From Streptomyces sp. NBC_01232 (lineage in GTDB: Bacteria > Actinomycetota > Actinomycetes > Streptomycetales > Streptomycetaceae), in the NCBI RefSeq assembly GCF_035989885.1, contig NZ_CP108518.1:310001-374000 (forward strand): a stretch of DNA of 64,000 nucleotides, in the 5' to 3' direction. Made by a program: the position numbers and the translations under genes. A model generated the notes under the pieces. That model saw only the letters and a list, made by a program, of their open reading frames with translations, made no database searches and was not told the DNA's origin. Position 1 is the stretch's first letter, and each line of letters starts with the position of its first letter. This document shows positions 32,955 through 42,596 of the stretch, one piece after another.

Positions 32955-33272
32955 ATGACCTGGGCTTCGTGGACGACGACAGGAGTCTTCGCTGGACGTG
33001 GCGGAGTACGCACCGAGGAGGCGGGGGTCCTCAATGGAGACCTGACCGTGCACACCACCTGGTCGGCTCCGGAGGCCCATGTGGCCGTGCAGTACAGCGG
33101 CGGCTCGGACTGGTTCACCGTGGCCGGCAGTCCGGTGCGCTGCGAGTCCGAGGAGGGCAGCCGCCTCCTGCACCAGGCCGTGGTGGACGCCGTACGCGCC
33201 GGTGGGGCCGCCTCGGTCCCTCACGACCTGCCGGCTGAGGCCCACCGGTTCCCGCGCGCCCCGGCACCCTGA
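32955..33272 (+). CDS. unrecognised 105-aa protein
   Basis: I do not recognise it. The protein looks like a small beta-rich domain (GVLNGDLTVHTTWSAPEAHV, VQYSGGSDWFTVAGSPVRC) followed by a helix (SRLLHQAVVDAVRAGG). AGGGG lies 9 nt before ATG 32955. Codon use is normal for the genome. Confidence 0.7.
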   Translation: MTWASWTTTGVFAGRGGVRTEEAGVLNGDLTVHTTWSAPEAHVAVQYSGGSDWFTVAGSPVRCESEEGSRLLHQAVVDAVRAGGAASVPHDLPAEAHRFPRAPAP

Positions 33273-33359
33273 CTGATCGCTTCGCCTCGGCGAGCCGGAC
33301 CGCGTCGGCGTCGGTCGGGGAGCGCGGCCGGCCGGCGGTGTCGTGCATGGGGCGTGGGG

Positions 33360-33728
33360 TCAGGCGAGCTCGATCGTGACGATGCCGTGCACGACGAAGG
33401 CCGTCACGGCGCCCACCAGCAGCGTGAGGCGGGCGGCCGAGAGCCACAGCGCGAAGCGCCTCGAGCGGTCGGACCGGGCGCGTGGGTGCAGGGTCGCCGT
33501 CACGGCCAGGGACGAGATCAGCAGGAGGGCGGTCGCGAAGATGGCGAGGGCCGTGGGTGACGTGGGCCCCGTGGCGGGACCGTAGTCCTCCGTGAGCCCG
33601 GGCAGCAGGAGGCCCGCGGCGCACAGCCCGAAGGACACCATGAGGGTGGCCAGGGAGTCGCAGGCGAGGACGACGGCCCGGCCGACGGACGGCCGGCGGA
33701 CCGGACGCGGCCTCTGGTTCACCACCAT
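33360..33728 (-). CDS. small membrane protein with three to four segments
   Basis: The 122-aa protein has hydrophobic segments at ATLMVSFGLCAAGLLLPG, ALAIFATALLLISSLAVTA and LTLLVGAVTAFVVHGIVT, joined by basic loops (HPRARSDRSRR). I do not recognise a family. ATG 33728 has GGAGAG 5-6 nt upstream. It is downstream of rox on the same strand, 59 nt after the rox stop, and could be co-transcribed. Confidence 0.7.
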   Translation of the reverse strand: MVVNQRPRPVRRPSVGRAVVLACDSLATLMVSFGLCAAGLLLPGLTEDYGPATGPTSPTALAIFATALLLISSLAVTATLHPRARSDRSRRFALWLSAARLTLLVGAVTAFVVHGIVTIELA

Positions 33729-33787
33729 GTGTCTCTCCGGGGAACGTCGGGTGGTGCGGGGTGGTCCTCCACCCCGCACCCCGCACT

Positions 33788-35389
<1,602 letters not shown>

Positions 35390-35404
35390 CTATATCTTGA
35401 GAGT

Positions 35405-35440
35405 GGCAAGGGGTGGTTCACCTCCTTGCCTCTTCTTTTT
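35405..35440 (+). terminator. stem-loop with T-rich tail
   Basis: GGCAAGGGGTG (35405-35415) pairs with CACC-T-CCTTGCC (35419-35430) with one bulged base, followed on the plus strand by TCTTCTTTTT. On the minus strand it lies just past the stop of the propeller-like gene and before the rox promoter, so it probably insulates rox; the T-tail orientation favours plus-strand use. Confidence 0.6.
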
Positions 35441-35441
35441 G

Positions 35442-36359
35442 TCAGCCAGGAGATCCGCTCGCGTCGGGCACGCTCAGTACGTGCCACTGGCGCACGGAGC
35501 GCCTGCTGCGCAGATAGAGGTGCCGGCCCCGGCCGACGGGGCGGGCGTATCGGTGCACGGGATCGCCGTTCGGCCAGCTCAGCTCGCCCCGCCCCACGAT
35601 CGTCGCGCCGTCGTCGGTCTGCCGCAGGAGGTGGAGCGCGCGCCGGTGCGTGTGGGCCGCCCCCGGCTCGCAGCCCCCGAGCAGGAGCAGACGGTCGTCC
35701 CGTACGGCGAGACCGCGCGGGTCGGACACGGGCAGCATCCGGAAGCGGAAGGGCTCGCCGGGCCGTATCTCGACGAGCGACCGTCCGGGCCGGTAGGCGG
35801 CCCGCACGACCGAGTCAGTGACGTTCATGGCACTGATCCCGGCAAACAGGTGGTGGGGTTCCGGGGGCCGGAAGTCCCACAGCTGGTTTCCCCTGTCGTT
35901 CCATCGGATCAGGCCGCCCGCGCTGACGGGGTCCCCGAAGACGCCTTCGTCGGCGTAGCCGGTCCAGAGGTGGGACCGGCCGTCCGCCAGCAGGTCCAGC
36001 AGATGGGAACCGAGGGCGAACCGGCGCCGGGGACGGCCGTCCGGTCCGAAGACCTGGCCGTTGCGTTCGCCCGGTCTGCCGGAGCCGGCCACGACGAACC
36101 CGTCCCGGGGAAGGGCGTCGATGCGGGCCGGGGCCCCGGTCACCCCGTGCAGGGGCCGCTCCAGGATCCGGCTCCCGTCGCCGATCACGACGAGAGCCTC
36201 GTAGGGCACGCCCAGGAGTTCGGGAACGCGGGCGTCGTGGCAGATCAACCAGAGGGCCCTCCCCCACGCGTCGACCGTGGAGGCCAGGACCTTCCGTTCG
36301 TCGTACTGCCGAGGCAACAGTGCGTGGGGACGCAGTGCCGCCTTCGTCAAGAACATCAC
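35442..36359 (-). CDS. beta-propeller-like protein of unknown function
   Basis: I do not recognise a named family. The 305-aa protein shows repeated beta-strand turns of the kind seen in propellers: WLICHDARVPELLGVPYEAL, GQVFGPDGRPRRRFALG, HLLDLLADGRSHLWTGYADE, GGLIRWNDRGNQLWDF and RGLAVRDDRLLLLGGCEPG. No signal peptide or membrane segment is present, so it is probably cytoplasmic. GTG 36359 (or ATG 36356) has GAGG a few bases ahead. Its neighbours are rox downstream and a subtilase gene upstream. Confidence 0.72.
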   Translation of the reverse strand: MMFLTKAALRPHALLPRQYDERKVLASTVDAWGRALWLICHDARVPELLGVPYEALVVIGDGSRILERPLHGVTGAPARIDALPRDGFVVAGSGRPGERNGQVFGPDGRPRRRFALGSHLLDLLADGRSHLWTGYADEGVFGDPVSAGGLIRWNDRGNQLWDFRPPEPHHLFAGISAMNVTDSVVRAAYRPGRSLVEIRPGEPFRFRMLPVSDPRGLAVRDDRLLLLGGCEPGAAHTHRRALHLLRQTDDGATIVGRGELSWPNGDPVHRYARPVGRGRHLYLRSRRSVRQWHVLSVPDASGSPG

Positions 36360-36426
36360 CTCGCGGGCGAAGGAACAGAGCTCCCCATGGTCACACAGTC
36401 CGCCGCGTCACCCCTTGCAGAACGGA

Positions 36427-36457
36427 GCGGGGGCGACCGCCCTGTGGTCGCCCCCGC
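36427..36457 (-). terminator. perfect 12-bp hairpin after the subtilase gene
   Basis: GCGGGGGCGACC (36427-36438) pairs exactly with GGTCGCCCCCGC (36446-36457) around a 7-nt loop, about 50 nt past the subtilase stop codon. Confidence 0.8.
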
Positions 36458-36507
36458 CTGTTCATCGCGGCTCAGAAGTCACGCGCGTCCCGCACCGTTC
36501 CGGACGG

Positions 36508-38079
36508 TCAGAACTGCAGCGCCCAGGAGTCGATCTTGCCGGTGTCGATGTTCGCGTTGTCGTTGACCCGGAGCTTCCACACTCCGTTGGCGACCTCGGA
36601 GGAGGCGTTCACGGTGAAGCTCTTGATGATGTTGTCCGCGCTGCCGCCGGTACGGTTGTGCAGGGTGTAGACGGTGCCGTCGGGCGCGACCAGGTCGACC
36701 TTGAGGTCACCGATGTACGTGTGCTTGATGTCGACCGCGACGCTCAGCGCCGCCGGGGCGTTGCCGGTGACACCGCTGACGGTGACGGGCGACTCGACGG
36801 TGGAGTTGTCGTTGATCGCGTAGTCCGCGGCGTTCTCGAAGCGCTTGCCGGGCGGAACGGTCCCGCCGTCACCGACGTTGAGCAGCAGGTTCGGGGATCC
36901 TGTGCCGGGGCCGGTCACCACGTTCGGGGTCGCTGCCGCCACCAGGGCGTCGCGGACCTGGGCCGGGGTGCTCGAGGTGTTCTGCGAGAGGTACAGCGCC
37001 GCCGCGCCGACCACGTGCGGGGTGGCCATCGAGGTGCCGGAGATGGTGTTGGTGGCGGTGTCGCCGGTGCCCCAGGAGGAGGTGATGGAGGATCCCGGCG
37101 CGAAGATGTCCAGCACGGTGCCGTAGTTGGAGTAGCTCGCCTTGGCGTCGGTGTTCGTGGTGGCGCCGACCGTGATGGCCTCGGCCACGCGCGCCGGGGA
37201 CTTCGTCGAGGCGTTCGTGGATTCGTTGCCCGCGGCGACGCCGTAGGTGATGCCGGAGGCTATGGAGTTGCGGACGGCCGTGTCGAGCGCGGAGTCCGCG
37301 CCGCCGCCGAGCGACATGTTGGCGACGGCCGGCTTGACGGCGTTGCGGGTCACCCAGTCGATGCCCGCGACGACCTGGGCGGTCGTGCCGGAGCCGTTGT
37401 TGTCGAGGACGCGGACGCCGACGATCTTGGCCTTCTTGGCCACGCCGTAGGCGCCGCCCGCGACGGTGCCGGCGACGTGCGTGCCGTGGCCGTGGCCGTC
37501 CTGGGCGGTGTTGTCGTTGTCGATGGCGTCGTAGCCGTAGGAGGCGCGGCTGCCGAAGTCCTGGTGGGTGATGCGGACGCCGGTGTCGATGATGTAGGCG
37601 GTGACGCCCTCGCCGGCCTTGTCCGGGTAGGTGTAGCTCTGGTTCAGCGGCAGCGCACGCTGGTCGATGCGGTCCAGGCCCCAGGACGGCGGGTTGGGCT
37701 GGGTGGCGTCGACGGTGAAGACACGGTTCTGCACGACCGACTTGACCGCCGGGTCGGCGGCGAGCTTCCTGGCCTGCGCCTCGGAGACCTCTACGGAGTA
37801 GCCGTTGAGGGCCGCGCTGTAGGTCTTGTCGATCTTCGCGCCGTACCGCTTCGCGACGGCCTTGCCGCTGTCGGCGGTGGACCGGGCTGCGGAGTCTTCG
37901 AGGGTCACGATGTAGCTGCCGGAGATGGTCCCGGCGGCGCCGGCGTTCTCGATCACGCCCTGCGCGCCGCTGTCGGCCGCGGAGGCGGGTAACGCGGCGG
38001 CCGCGCCGAGCGCGAGGGCCACGACGGCGGTCGCGCTGATGCCGGCGATCTTCCGGCGGGTGTGACGCATCACGGACAT
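36508..38079 (-). CDS. secreted subtilisin-family (S8) serine protease with P-domain
   Basis: The 523-aa preproprotein has a signal peptide ([20 protein letters not shown]), an I9 inhibitor propeptide ([12 protein letters not shown] to ~residue 115), an S8 catalytic domain with Asp in [14 protein letters not shown], His in [16 protein letters not shown], the oxyanion Asn in GVAAGNES and Ser in [16 protein letters not shown], and a C-terminal P/homoB domain ([40 protein letters not shown]). The triad is complete, so it should be an active extracellular protease. ATG 38079 has GGAGGA 8 nt upstream; longer frames add unrelated residues. A strong hairpin ends the gene. Confidence 0.93.
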   Translation of the reverse strand: MSVMRHTRRKIAGISATAVVALALGAAAALPASAADSGAQGVIENAGAAGTISGSYIVTLEDSAARSTADSGKAVAKRYGAKIDKTYSAALNGYSVEVSEAQARKLAADPAVKSVVQNRVFTVDATQPNPPSWGLDRIDQRALPLNQSYTYPDKAGEGVTAYIIDTGVRITHQDFGSRASYGYDAIDNDNTAQDGHGHGTHVAGTVAGGAYGVAKKAKIVGVRVLDNNGSGTTAQVVAGIDWVTRNAVKPAVANMSLGGGADSALDTAVRNSIASGITYGVAAGNESTNASTKSPARVAEAITVGATTNTDAKASYSNYGTVLDIFAPGSSITSSWGTGDTATNTISGTSMATPHVVGAAALYLSQNTSSTPAQVRDALVAAATPNVVTGPGTGSPNLLLNVGDGGTVPPGKRFENAADYAINDNSTVESPVTVSGVTGNAPAALSVAVDIKHTYIGDLKVDLVAPDGTVYTLHNRTGGSADNIIKSFTVNASSEVANGVWKLRVNDNANIDTGKIDSWALQF

Positions 38080-38760
38080 GTGGGGGGTCCTCCTCATAGG
38101 TGGTGCACTGCGGGGATGAGGCAGAGTCCGATGGCCATGTTCATGACAACGTGTCCAACAGGCTGCCGCCCCCGAAAGGTTGACCCACCCCCCGCTCACC
38201 CACAAGAGGTCAACGGACGCGTAACATCCTTGCCATGCCCCGGCCATGAATCAGCAAAGACGCCCCGCACATGACGCGGGCACGGCCGCGGCGGACCCCC
38301 CGGCGCCGGTGTGCCCGCCGCCGCGAGGACGGCTCCTGGGTACGACGGGGTTCACGGCGGCCCGAAGGACCTCGATTTCACGCCGGACCCGACTCGGCAC
38401 CGCATCCGGCCGCCTGGTCGGACTCCTTGCAGTGCTACGGGTCCGTGCCGCGGCTGCCTGGAACGTTCTCGGCGCCCCCGGCGGAGGGGCATGCTCCAAT
38501 GGGTCCGCCGGTGCGGCGGGTTCACGCCAAGCCGGACCTCCCGGGCCGGCCCTGTCGTTTCGCGGACCGGTAAGCGCAGGCTCCTGCGGAACCACCCCCG
38601 AGGCCGGATCCGGAGCGGCTCGTGGCGGGCGGCACCGCAGCGGGGTGGCATCCGTGGAGGCACATCGGGCGCGGGCCGGGCCGAGTTGTGAAATTTTCGT
38701 GCACGGGCCGGTCCCCGGCCCGGCGCAGGCTCCTGGGGGTGCTGCGGGCACCCGTCCCCC
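38080..38760. other. long intergenic region, no convincing gene
   Basis: Between the subtilase start and the MITE-like element I find no supported gene. Frames exist on both strands but have no ribosome binding site or family resemblance. A GTTGACC/GGTCAAC inverted repeat (38179-38185, 38208-38214) could be an operator or paired -35 boxes for the protease. The stretch 38340-38700 looks like decayed coding DNA. Confidence 0.5.
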
Positions 38761-38925
38761 TAGGTCGTCTCTTTCGGATCTTGCCGGGCCCGCGTCGCCC
38801 GGCACCGCACCTCGCCGCGTTGTCGGAGCACCGCAGTACGTCCAGTACAACGGCGCTCCTCCGCCTTGCGATGCACGGCACCGGACGACGCGGGCCGACC
38901 GACAAGATCCGAAAGAGACGACCTA
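38761..38925. mobile_element. MITE-like palindromic element, copy 2
   Basis: This 165-bp element has a 23-bp terminal inverted repeat (TAGGTCGTCTCTTTCGG at the left, its reverse complement at the right, ending at 38925). It shares with the copy at 28189-28381 the same termini except one base, the segments GCCCGGCACCGCACCTCGC, GTACGTCCAGTAC and TGCGATGCACGGCACCGGAC, and the hairpin design. It is shorter by 28 bp near the left. Its right end supplies the TAG stop of the ricin-domain gene. The TA at each outer edge is consistent with an IS5-type (YTAR-like) target duplication. Confidence 0.8.
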
Positions 38926-39642
38926 AGGGGCGAGGTGCCACCACTGGTCGTCGTACTGCTCGCCGCAGGAGGTCTGTGCCGCCGGGCGGGCCGGCTCGCG
39001 GCCCTGCACCACCAGGCACTTGGCGTTGACCGCGTTGCGGAGCACGAAGTACTCGGCCCGCTCGCCCGTCCCCCACATCAGTTCCCAGTGCTGGTTGTCC
39101 CCGCGCCGGCCGGTGCACGCGTGCTGGCGGGCGGGCGAGTGGTTCTCGTTGCCCGCCACGGCCAGGCATCGGCCGCTGTCCGCGTTGCGCAGGGTGCGGG
39201 TGGTGCCGCCGTCCTCCTGCAGTGCGAGCGTCCAGGTCCGGTCGGCGGCCCCGGTGCACGTGTCCTGCACCGGCACCAGGCCGTCCCCGGGCCCGGGCAC
39301 CCGTAGGCACAGCCCGCTGCCGCGGTTGATCAGCCGCCCGGTGAGCGCCGACGGATCCGGCCCGGCCGTGCCCGGGGTGGTGCCCGGGGGCGTGGCCGAA
39401 CTCGTGCCCGGCGTCGTGGCCGTGCTCCCGGCGGGCGGGGCGACCGACTCGGTGCCCCGGTCACCGCCCACCCGGACGGCGATCACGGTCGCCACGCACA
39501 CCAGCGCGACCGCGCAGGCAGACAGGATGCCGACGCGGTGCTCGTGGACGTTGACCTGCAGGTTTCCGCTGCCGCGCTGCACCCCGGCCGCACCGTGGAA
39601 GGCGTCCCCACGGCGGTCGTCATCGGGCCCGGACCCGGTCAC
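38923..39642 (-). CDS. membrane-anchored ricin-type lectin with N-terminal amyloid-like motif
   Basis: The 239-aa protein has three parts. Residues 16-33 carry FHGAAGVQRGSGNLQVN, a Gly/Asn/Gln motif like the RHIM-like signalling motifs of actinobacteria. Residues 37-57 are one membrane span (GILSACAVALVCVATVIAV). After a Thr/Pro/Gly linker, residues ~100-239 form a ricin-type beta-trefoil with three Q-x-W-like turns (DRTWTL, NQHWEL, DQWWHL) and paired cysteines, presumably outside and able to bind glycans. GTG 39642 overlaps the upstream stop (GTGA), so the two genes are coupled. The stop codon lies in a MITE-like element, so a longer ancestral tail cannot be excluded. Confidence 0.82.
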   Translation of the reverse strand: MTGSGPDDDRRGDAFHGAAGVQRGSGNLQVNVHEHRVGILSACAVALVCVATVIAVRVGGDRGTESVAPPAGSTATTPGTSSATPPGTTPGTAGPDPSALTGRLINRGSGLCLRVPGPGDGLVPVQDTCTGAADRTWTLALQEDGGTTRTLRNADSGRCLAVAGNENHSPARQHACTGRRGDNQHWELMWGTGERAEYFVLRNAVNAKCLVVQGREPARPAAQTSCGEQYDDQWWHLAP

Positions 39643-40103
39643 GGGCGGGAGTCGAACCGGTTCACCTGGACGTTGCCGTCCCCGGACTGGACCGCCGCCG
39701 GACCGAGGAAGACGTTCCGCGCGACTCCCCCGGCGGCCGGGCGCACCGCATCCCCGGCCTCGGCGAGCAGGGCCCGGAGTTCCGCCGCGACCGCGGCCCG
39801 TTCGACCGGTTCCAGCTGCTCCAGCAGGTCCTCGGTACGGGTTCGCCAAGCCGCGCCGTGTCTCGCCCGCTCCTCGCCCCCGTCGCCCACCGGGCCGCCG
39901 GGGTCCTGTTCCGTTTCTGCCGCCGACAGTTCGGCCGCGGTCCGGTCCAGTCGCTCCAGCTGGACGGTCTCCTGCTGCCGGTCCCCTCGGCCGAGCAGCC
40001 GGGCCAGCCGGTTCCGCAGAGCCAGCCAGGCGTCCGTACCGGCGGCCTGTACGACGCCCGATCCGACCGAAGCCGCCAGCGCGACCATCGCCTCGTCCAG
40101 CAT
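39639..40103 (-). CDS. helical protein with C-terminal amyloid-like motif (possible Bell/HeLo-like effector)
   Basis: The 154-aa protein starts with an amphipathic-hydrophobic helix (DEAMVALAASVGSGVVQAAG) and TDAWLALRNRLARLLGRG, then predicted coiled helices (residues ~45-115). Residues 130-150 end it with NVFLGPAAVQSGDGNVQVN, matching the motif at the start of the next protein. A helical N-domain followed by a short amyloid-type motif is the layout of bacterial Bell-type cell-death effectors, in which the motif of a partner templates the fold. Assignment to Bell is inference; the shared motif is seen directly. It is coupled to the lectin gene through a GTGA overlap. Confidence 0.75.
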   Translation of the reverse strand: MLDEAMVALAASVGSGVVQAAGTDAWLALRNRLARLLGRGDRQQETVQLERLDRTAAELSAAETEQDPGGPVGDGGEERARHGAAWRTRTEDLLEQLEPVERAAVAAELRALLAEAGDAVRPAAGGVARNVFLGPAAVQSGDGNVQVNRFDSRP

Positions 40104-40258
40104 GGGTCCCCCTTCGCCCGTCGCCCTCCCCCGGGCGCGGCCTCCACGGTAGCCCCGCCCGCCGCAGCCGCGACAGCCGTACGGGCTGCAGAACCGGCCG
40201 AGTTGGGGGCCGGTGGCGGAGACGGGCCGGGTATCGTCGCGCCGACGAGGGGAATCTG

Positions 40259-41107
40259 ATGACTTCACATACGCCTGCCGTGGCCCGGACCCTTTCCATC
40301 GGCGGTGAATACCCGGTGCCCCGGCTCGGGTTCGGTGCCATGCGGCTGCCGACCGGCTCGGGAGCCGAGAGGGACGGCGCGATCGCGGTGGCCCGCCGCG
40401 CCGTCGAGCTGGGGGTCGGCCTGATCGACACCGCGCACCTCTACGGATGGGGCGCCAACGAAGAGCTCCTCGCCGAGGCCCTCCACCCCTATCCGGACGA
40501 CCTGCTGATCACCACCAAGGTCGGGGTCGTCCGGAGCGACGGCCCCGAGGGCTGGGCCTACGACGCACGGCCGGACAGCCTGCGCGAGCAGGTCGAGCAC
40601 GGACTGCGCCGGCTCCGTACGGAACGGATCGGCCTGCTCCAACTGCACCGGATCGACCCGAAGGTGCCCGTGGCGGAGCAGGTGGGTGCGCTCCGTGAAC
40701 TCCAGCAGGAGGGCAAGATCGGGCACATCGGGTTGTCCGAGGTCAGCGCCTCAGAGCTCGCCGAGGCCCGGCGGACCGCGGAGATCGCGAGCGTGCAGAA
40801 CCGGTACAACCTGCTGGACCGGGAGTACGAGCCCGTCTTGGAGGCCTGCGAGGCCGCCGGGATCGCCTTCCTTCCGTGGCGCCCCGTCGCCGCCGCCACG
40901 CCCGGCCGGGCCGGGGAACTCGATGCCGTCGCCTCCGAACTCGGTGCCACGACTCCCCAGCTCCTGCTCGCCTGGCTGCTCGCCCGCTCCCCGGTCGTGG
41001 TGCCGATTCCCGGTACGGCCTCGCTCGCCCACCTCGAGGAGAACGTCGCCGCGGCGGACCTCCGGTTGAGCCCCGCGCAGCGTCGGAGCCTCGACGGCCT
41101 GGCTTAG
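40259..41107 (+). CDS. aldo/keto reductase
   Basis: The 282-aa protein is an AKR TIM barrel with the catalytic tetrad: Asp and Tyr in LIDTAHLYGWGANEELL, Lys in LLITTKVG and His in LLQLHRID. The C-terminus VVVPIPGTASLAHLEENVAA binds NADPH. GAGGGG lies 6 nt before ATG 40259, and a GGGTAT box at 40229-40234 may belong to its promoter. Family members reduce carbonyls or methylglyoxal. Its stop codon overlaps that of the convergent VOC gene. Confidence 0.9.
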   Translation: MTSHTPAVARTLSIGGEYPVPRLGFGAMRLPTGSGAERDGAIAVARRAVELGVGLIDTAHLYGWGANEELLAEALHPYPDDLLITTKVGVVRSDGPEGWAYDARPDSLREQVEHGLRRLRTERIGLLQLHRIDPKVPVAEQVGALRELQQEGKIGHIGLSEVSASELAEARRTAEIASVQNRYNLLDREYEPVLEACEAAGIAFLPWRPVAAATPGRAGELDAVASELGATTPQLLLAWLLARSPVVVPIPGTASLAHLEENVAAADLRLSPAQRRSLDGLA

Positions 41108-41631
41108 GGGGTGCCGGGGCGCTGCGGGGTGCTGGCGAATCCCGTTGGCCGGCCGCTGAGTTCGGCGTCGAGGGTCTGCTGGGCCGTGCGCATCGATGCG
41201 GCGTACTTGGGCTCCGCCATGCGCCGCCAGGCCTCGTCCGGTGCGACCTCCTCGACCCGGCTCGTCACCCACCAGATGTTGCCGAACGGGTCCCTCACCC
41301 GGCCCCCGCGGTCTCCCCACGCGCTGTCGACGGCCTCGGTGACCACCCGGGCCCCATGAGCGACGGCAGCGGCCATGGCGGCGTCCGCGTCGGGCACGTA
41401 GACCCGCAGCATGGCGGGCATCACCGGCCAGTCGGGCCGCCGGTCGAAGGCCAGTACGACCGTGTCGCCGACGCGGATCTCGCCGTGGCCGATGCTGCCG
41501 TCCTCGACCTCCACCCTGGCGATCTCCTCGCCGTCGAAGGCGGCGGTGATGAAGTCGAGCAGGGCGCCGGTGTCGTCGGTGACGACCCACGGTGCGACGC
41601 TCGTGTAGCCCTCGGGGGCAAAGCGGTCCAT
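41104..41631 (-). CDS. VOC-superfamily protein of the PhnB/28-like type
   Basis: The 175-aa protein has the PhnB-like opening GYTSVAPWVVTDDTGALLDF, the pairing AFDGEEIARVEVEDGSIGHG and a second module VYVPDADAAMAAAVAHGARV with FGNIWWVTSRVEEV. These proteins have one glyoxalase-fold unit and bind metals or aromatic ligands; the substrate is unknown. The C-terminal ~45 residues form an extra helical tail. GGAGAGG precedes ATG 41631. Tail to tail with the AKR gene. Confidence 0.85.
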   Translation of the reverse strand: MDRFAPEGYTSVAPWVVTDDTGALLDFITAAFDGEEIARVEVEDGSIGHGEIRVGDTVVLAFDRRPDWPVMPAMLRVYVPDADAAMAAAVAHGARVVTEAVDSAWGDRGGRVRDPFGNIWWVTSRVEEVAPDEAWRRMAEPKYAASMRTAQQTLDAELSGRPTGFASTPQRPGTP

Positions 41632-41867
41632 CGGCTTCGTCCTCTCCTGTCGCTCCTGATGACGTGACGTGACATCACCACCGTAGGCAGGAACGAGGTC
41701 AGGTCCTGTCCTCGTTCGGATGCGGATCCACGACGTGTCGCCGGAGTGCCGTCCGCCCGCCCCGGTGTGTCGGTGGTGGCCGGGACGCCTTCCGTCCGGC
41801 ACGGTGGGCGCGGTCGGTGGCCGTCGCGTCCCGTGCGGCGGTCGTGAAGCGCGCGGGAGAGGTTCGC

Positions 41868-42593
41868 ATGACCGAGAACGGCAGTTCCCCGACCAGCCGA
41901 CGCGCCCTGCTGCTGGCTGCCGGATCGGCCGGGGTCGCGGCACTGACGGCGGCCTGTTCCGGCGCGGCAGGGACGCGAGGGGCGGCCGGGCAGCCGTCCG
42001 CGCCCTCGTCGCGCGCCGCGTCTGCGCCTGCGTCGCCGTCGCCCGGCGCCAGCGCTCCCGCCTGCGTCCTCGCCGTGAAGGCGGGGGCCGGACCGTACTA
42101 CCTCGACCTGGACCGGGTCCGCTCGGACATCACGGAGGGCCGCAAGGGCGTGCCGTTCCGGCTGGACCTCACCGTCGTCCGGGTCTCCGCGGGCTGCCGG
42201 CCGGTCGCCGACGCTGCCGTCGACATCTGGCACGCCGACGCCGCGGGCGACTACTCCACCGGCGGGGACACCTTCCTGCGCGGCACCCAGGTCACCGACG
42301 GCGCCGGCCGCAGTACGTTCCGCACGATCGTGCCCGGCTGGTACGCGGGGCTGGCGCCGCACATCCACTTCAAGGTGCGTCCCGACAGCCGGACCGAGAC
42401 GACCTCGCAGTTCTTCTTCCCCGAGGACCTCCTGCTGCAGGCGTACGCGCGCCCGCCGTACTCCGAGCGCCGGGTGCCGAAGCACCCCAACGCCCGCGAC
42501 AGCCGCTACCGTGCCGCCGGAGCCGCGATGACGCTGCCCCTGGTCCCCGACGGGGCCGGCTACCGCGCCGCGTACACCGTGGGAATCGGCTGA
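41868..42593 (+). CDS. secreted intradiol ring-cleavage dioxygenase-like protein
   Basis: The 241-aa protein starts with a twin-arginine-type signal (SRRALLLAAGS) that ends in a lipobox-like LTAAC, so it is probably exported folded and lipid-anchored. A Ser/Pro-rich linker leads to the dioxygenase fold with VDIWHADAAGDYS and VPGWYAGLAPHIHFKV, which carry the Tyr and His residues that bind non-heme Fe(III). Catechol dioxygenases are normally cytoplasmic; exported ones occur in actinomycetes and may act on plant phenolics. GGGAGAGG precedes ATG 41868. Confidence 0.86.
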   Translation: MTENGSSPTSRRALLLAAGSAGVAALTAACSGAAGTRGAAGQPSAPSSRAASAPASPSPGASAPACVLAVKAGAGPYYLDLDRVRSDITEGRKGVPFRLDLTVVRVSAGCRPVADAAVDIWHADAAGDYSTGGDTFLRGTQVTDGAGRSTFRTIVPGWYAGLAPHIHFKVRPDSRTETTSQFFFPEDLLLQAYARPPYSERRVPKHPNARDSRYRAAGAAMTLPLVPDGAGYRAAYTVGIG

Positions 42594-42596
42594 GGG

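Noticed and set aside
36277..37992. Plus-strand frame opposite the subtilase
   Set aside because: Antisense of the S8 protease, composed of Gly-Val-Asp runs.
38251..38850. Minus-strand frame crossing the MITE element
   Set aside because: Most of it encodes the element's palindrome and low-complexity Arg/Pro sequence; no start signal.
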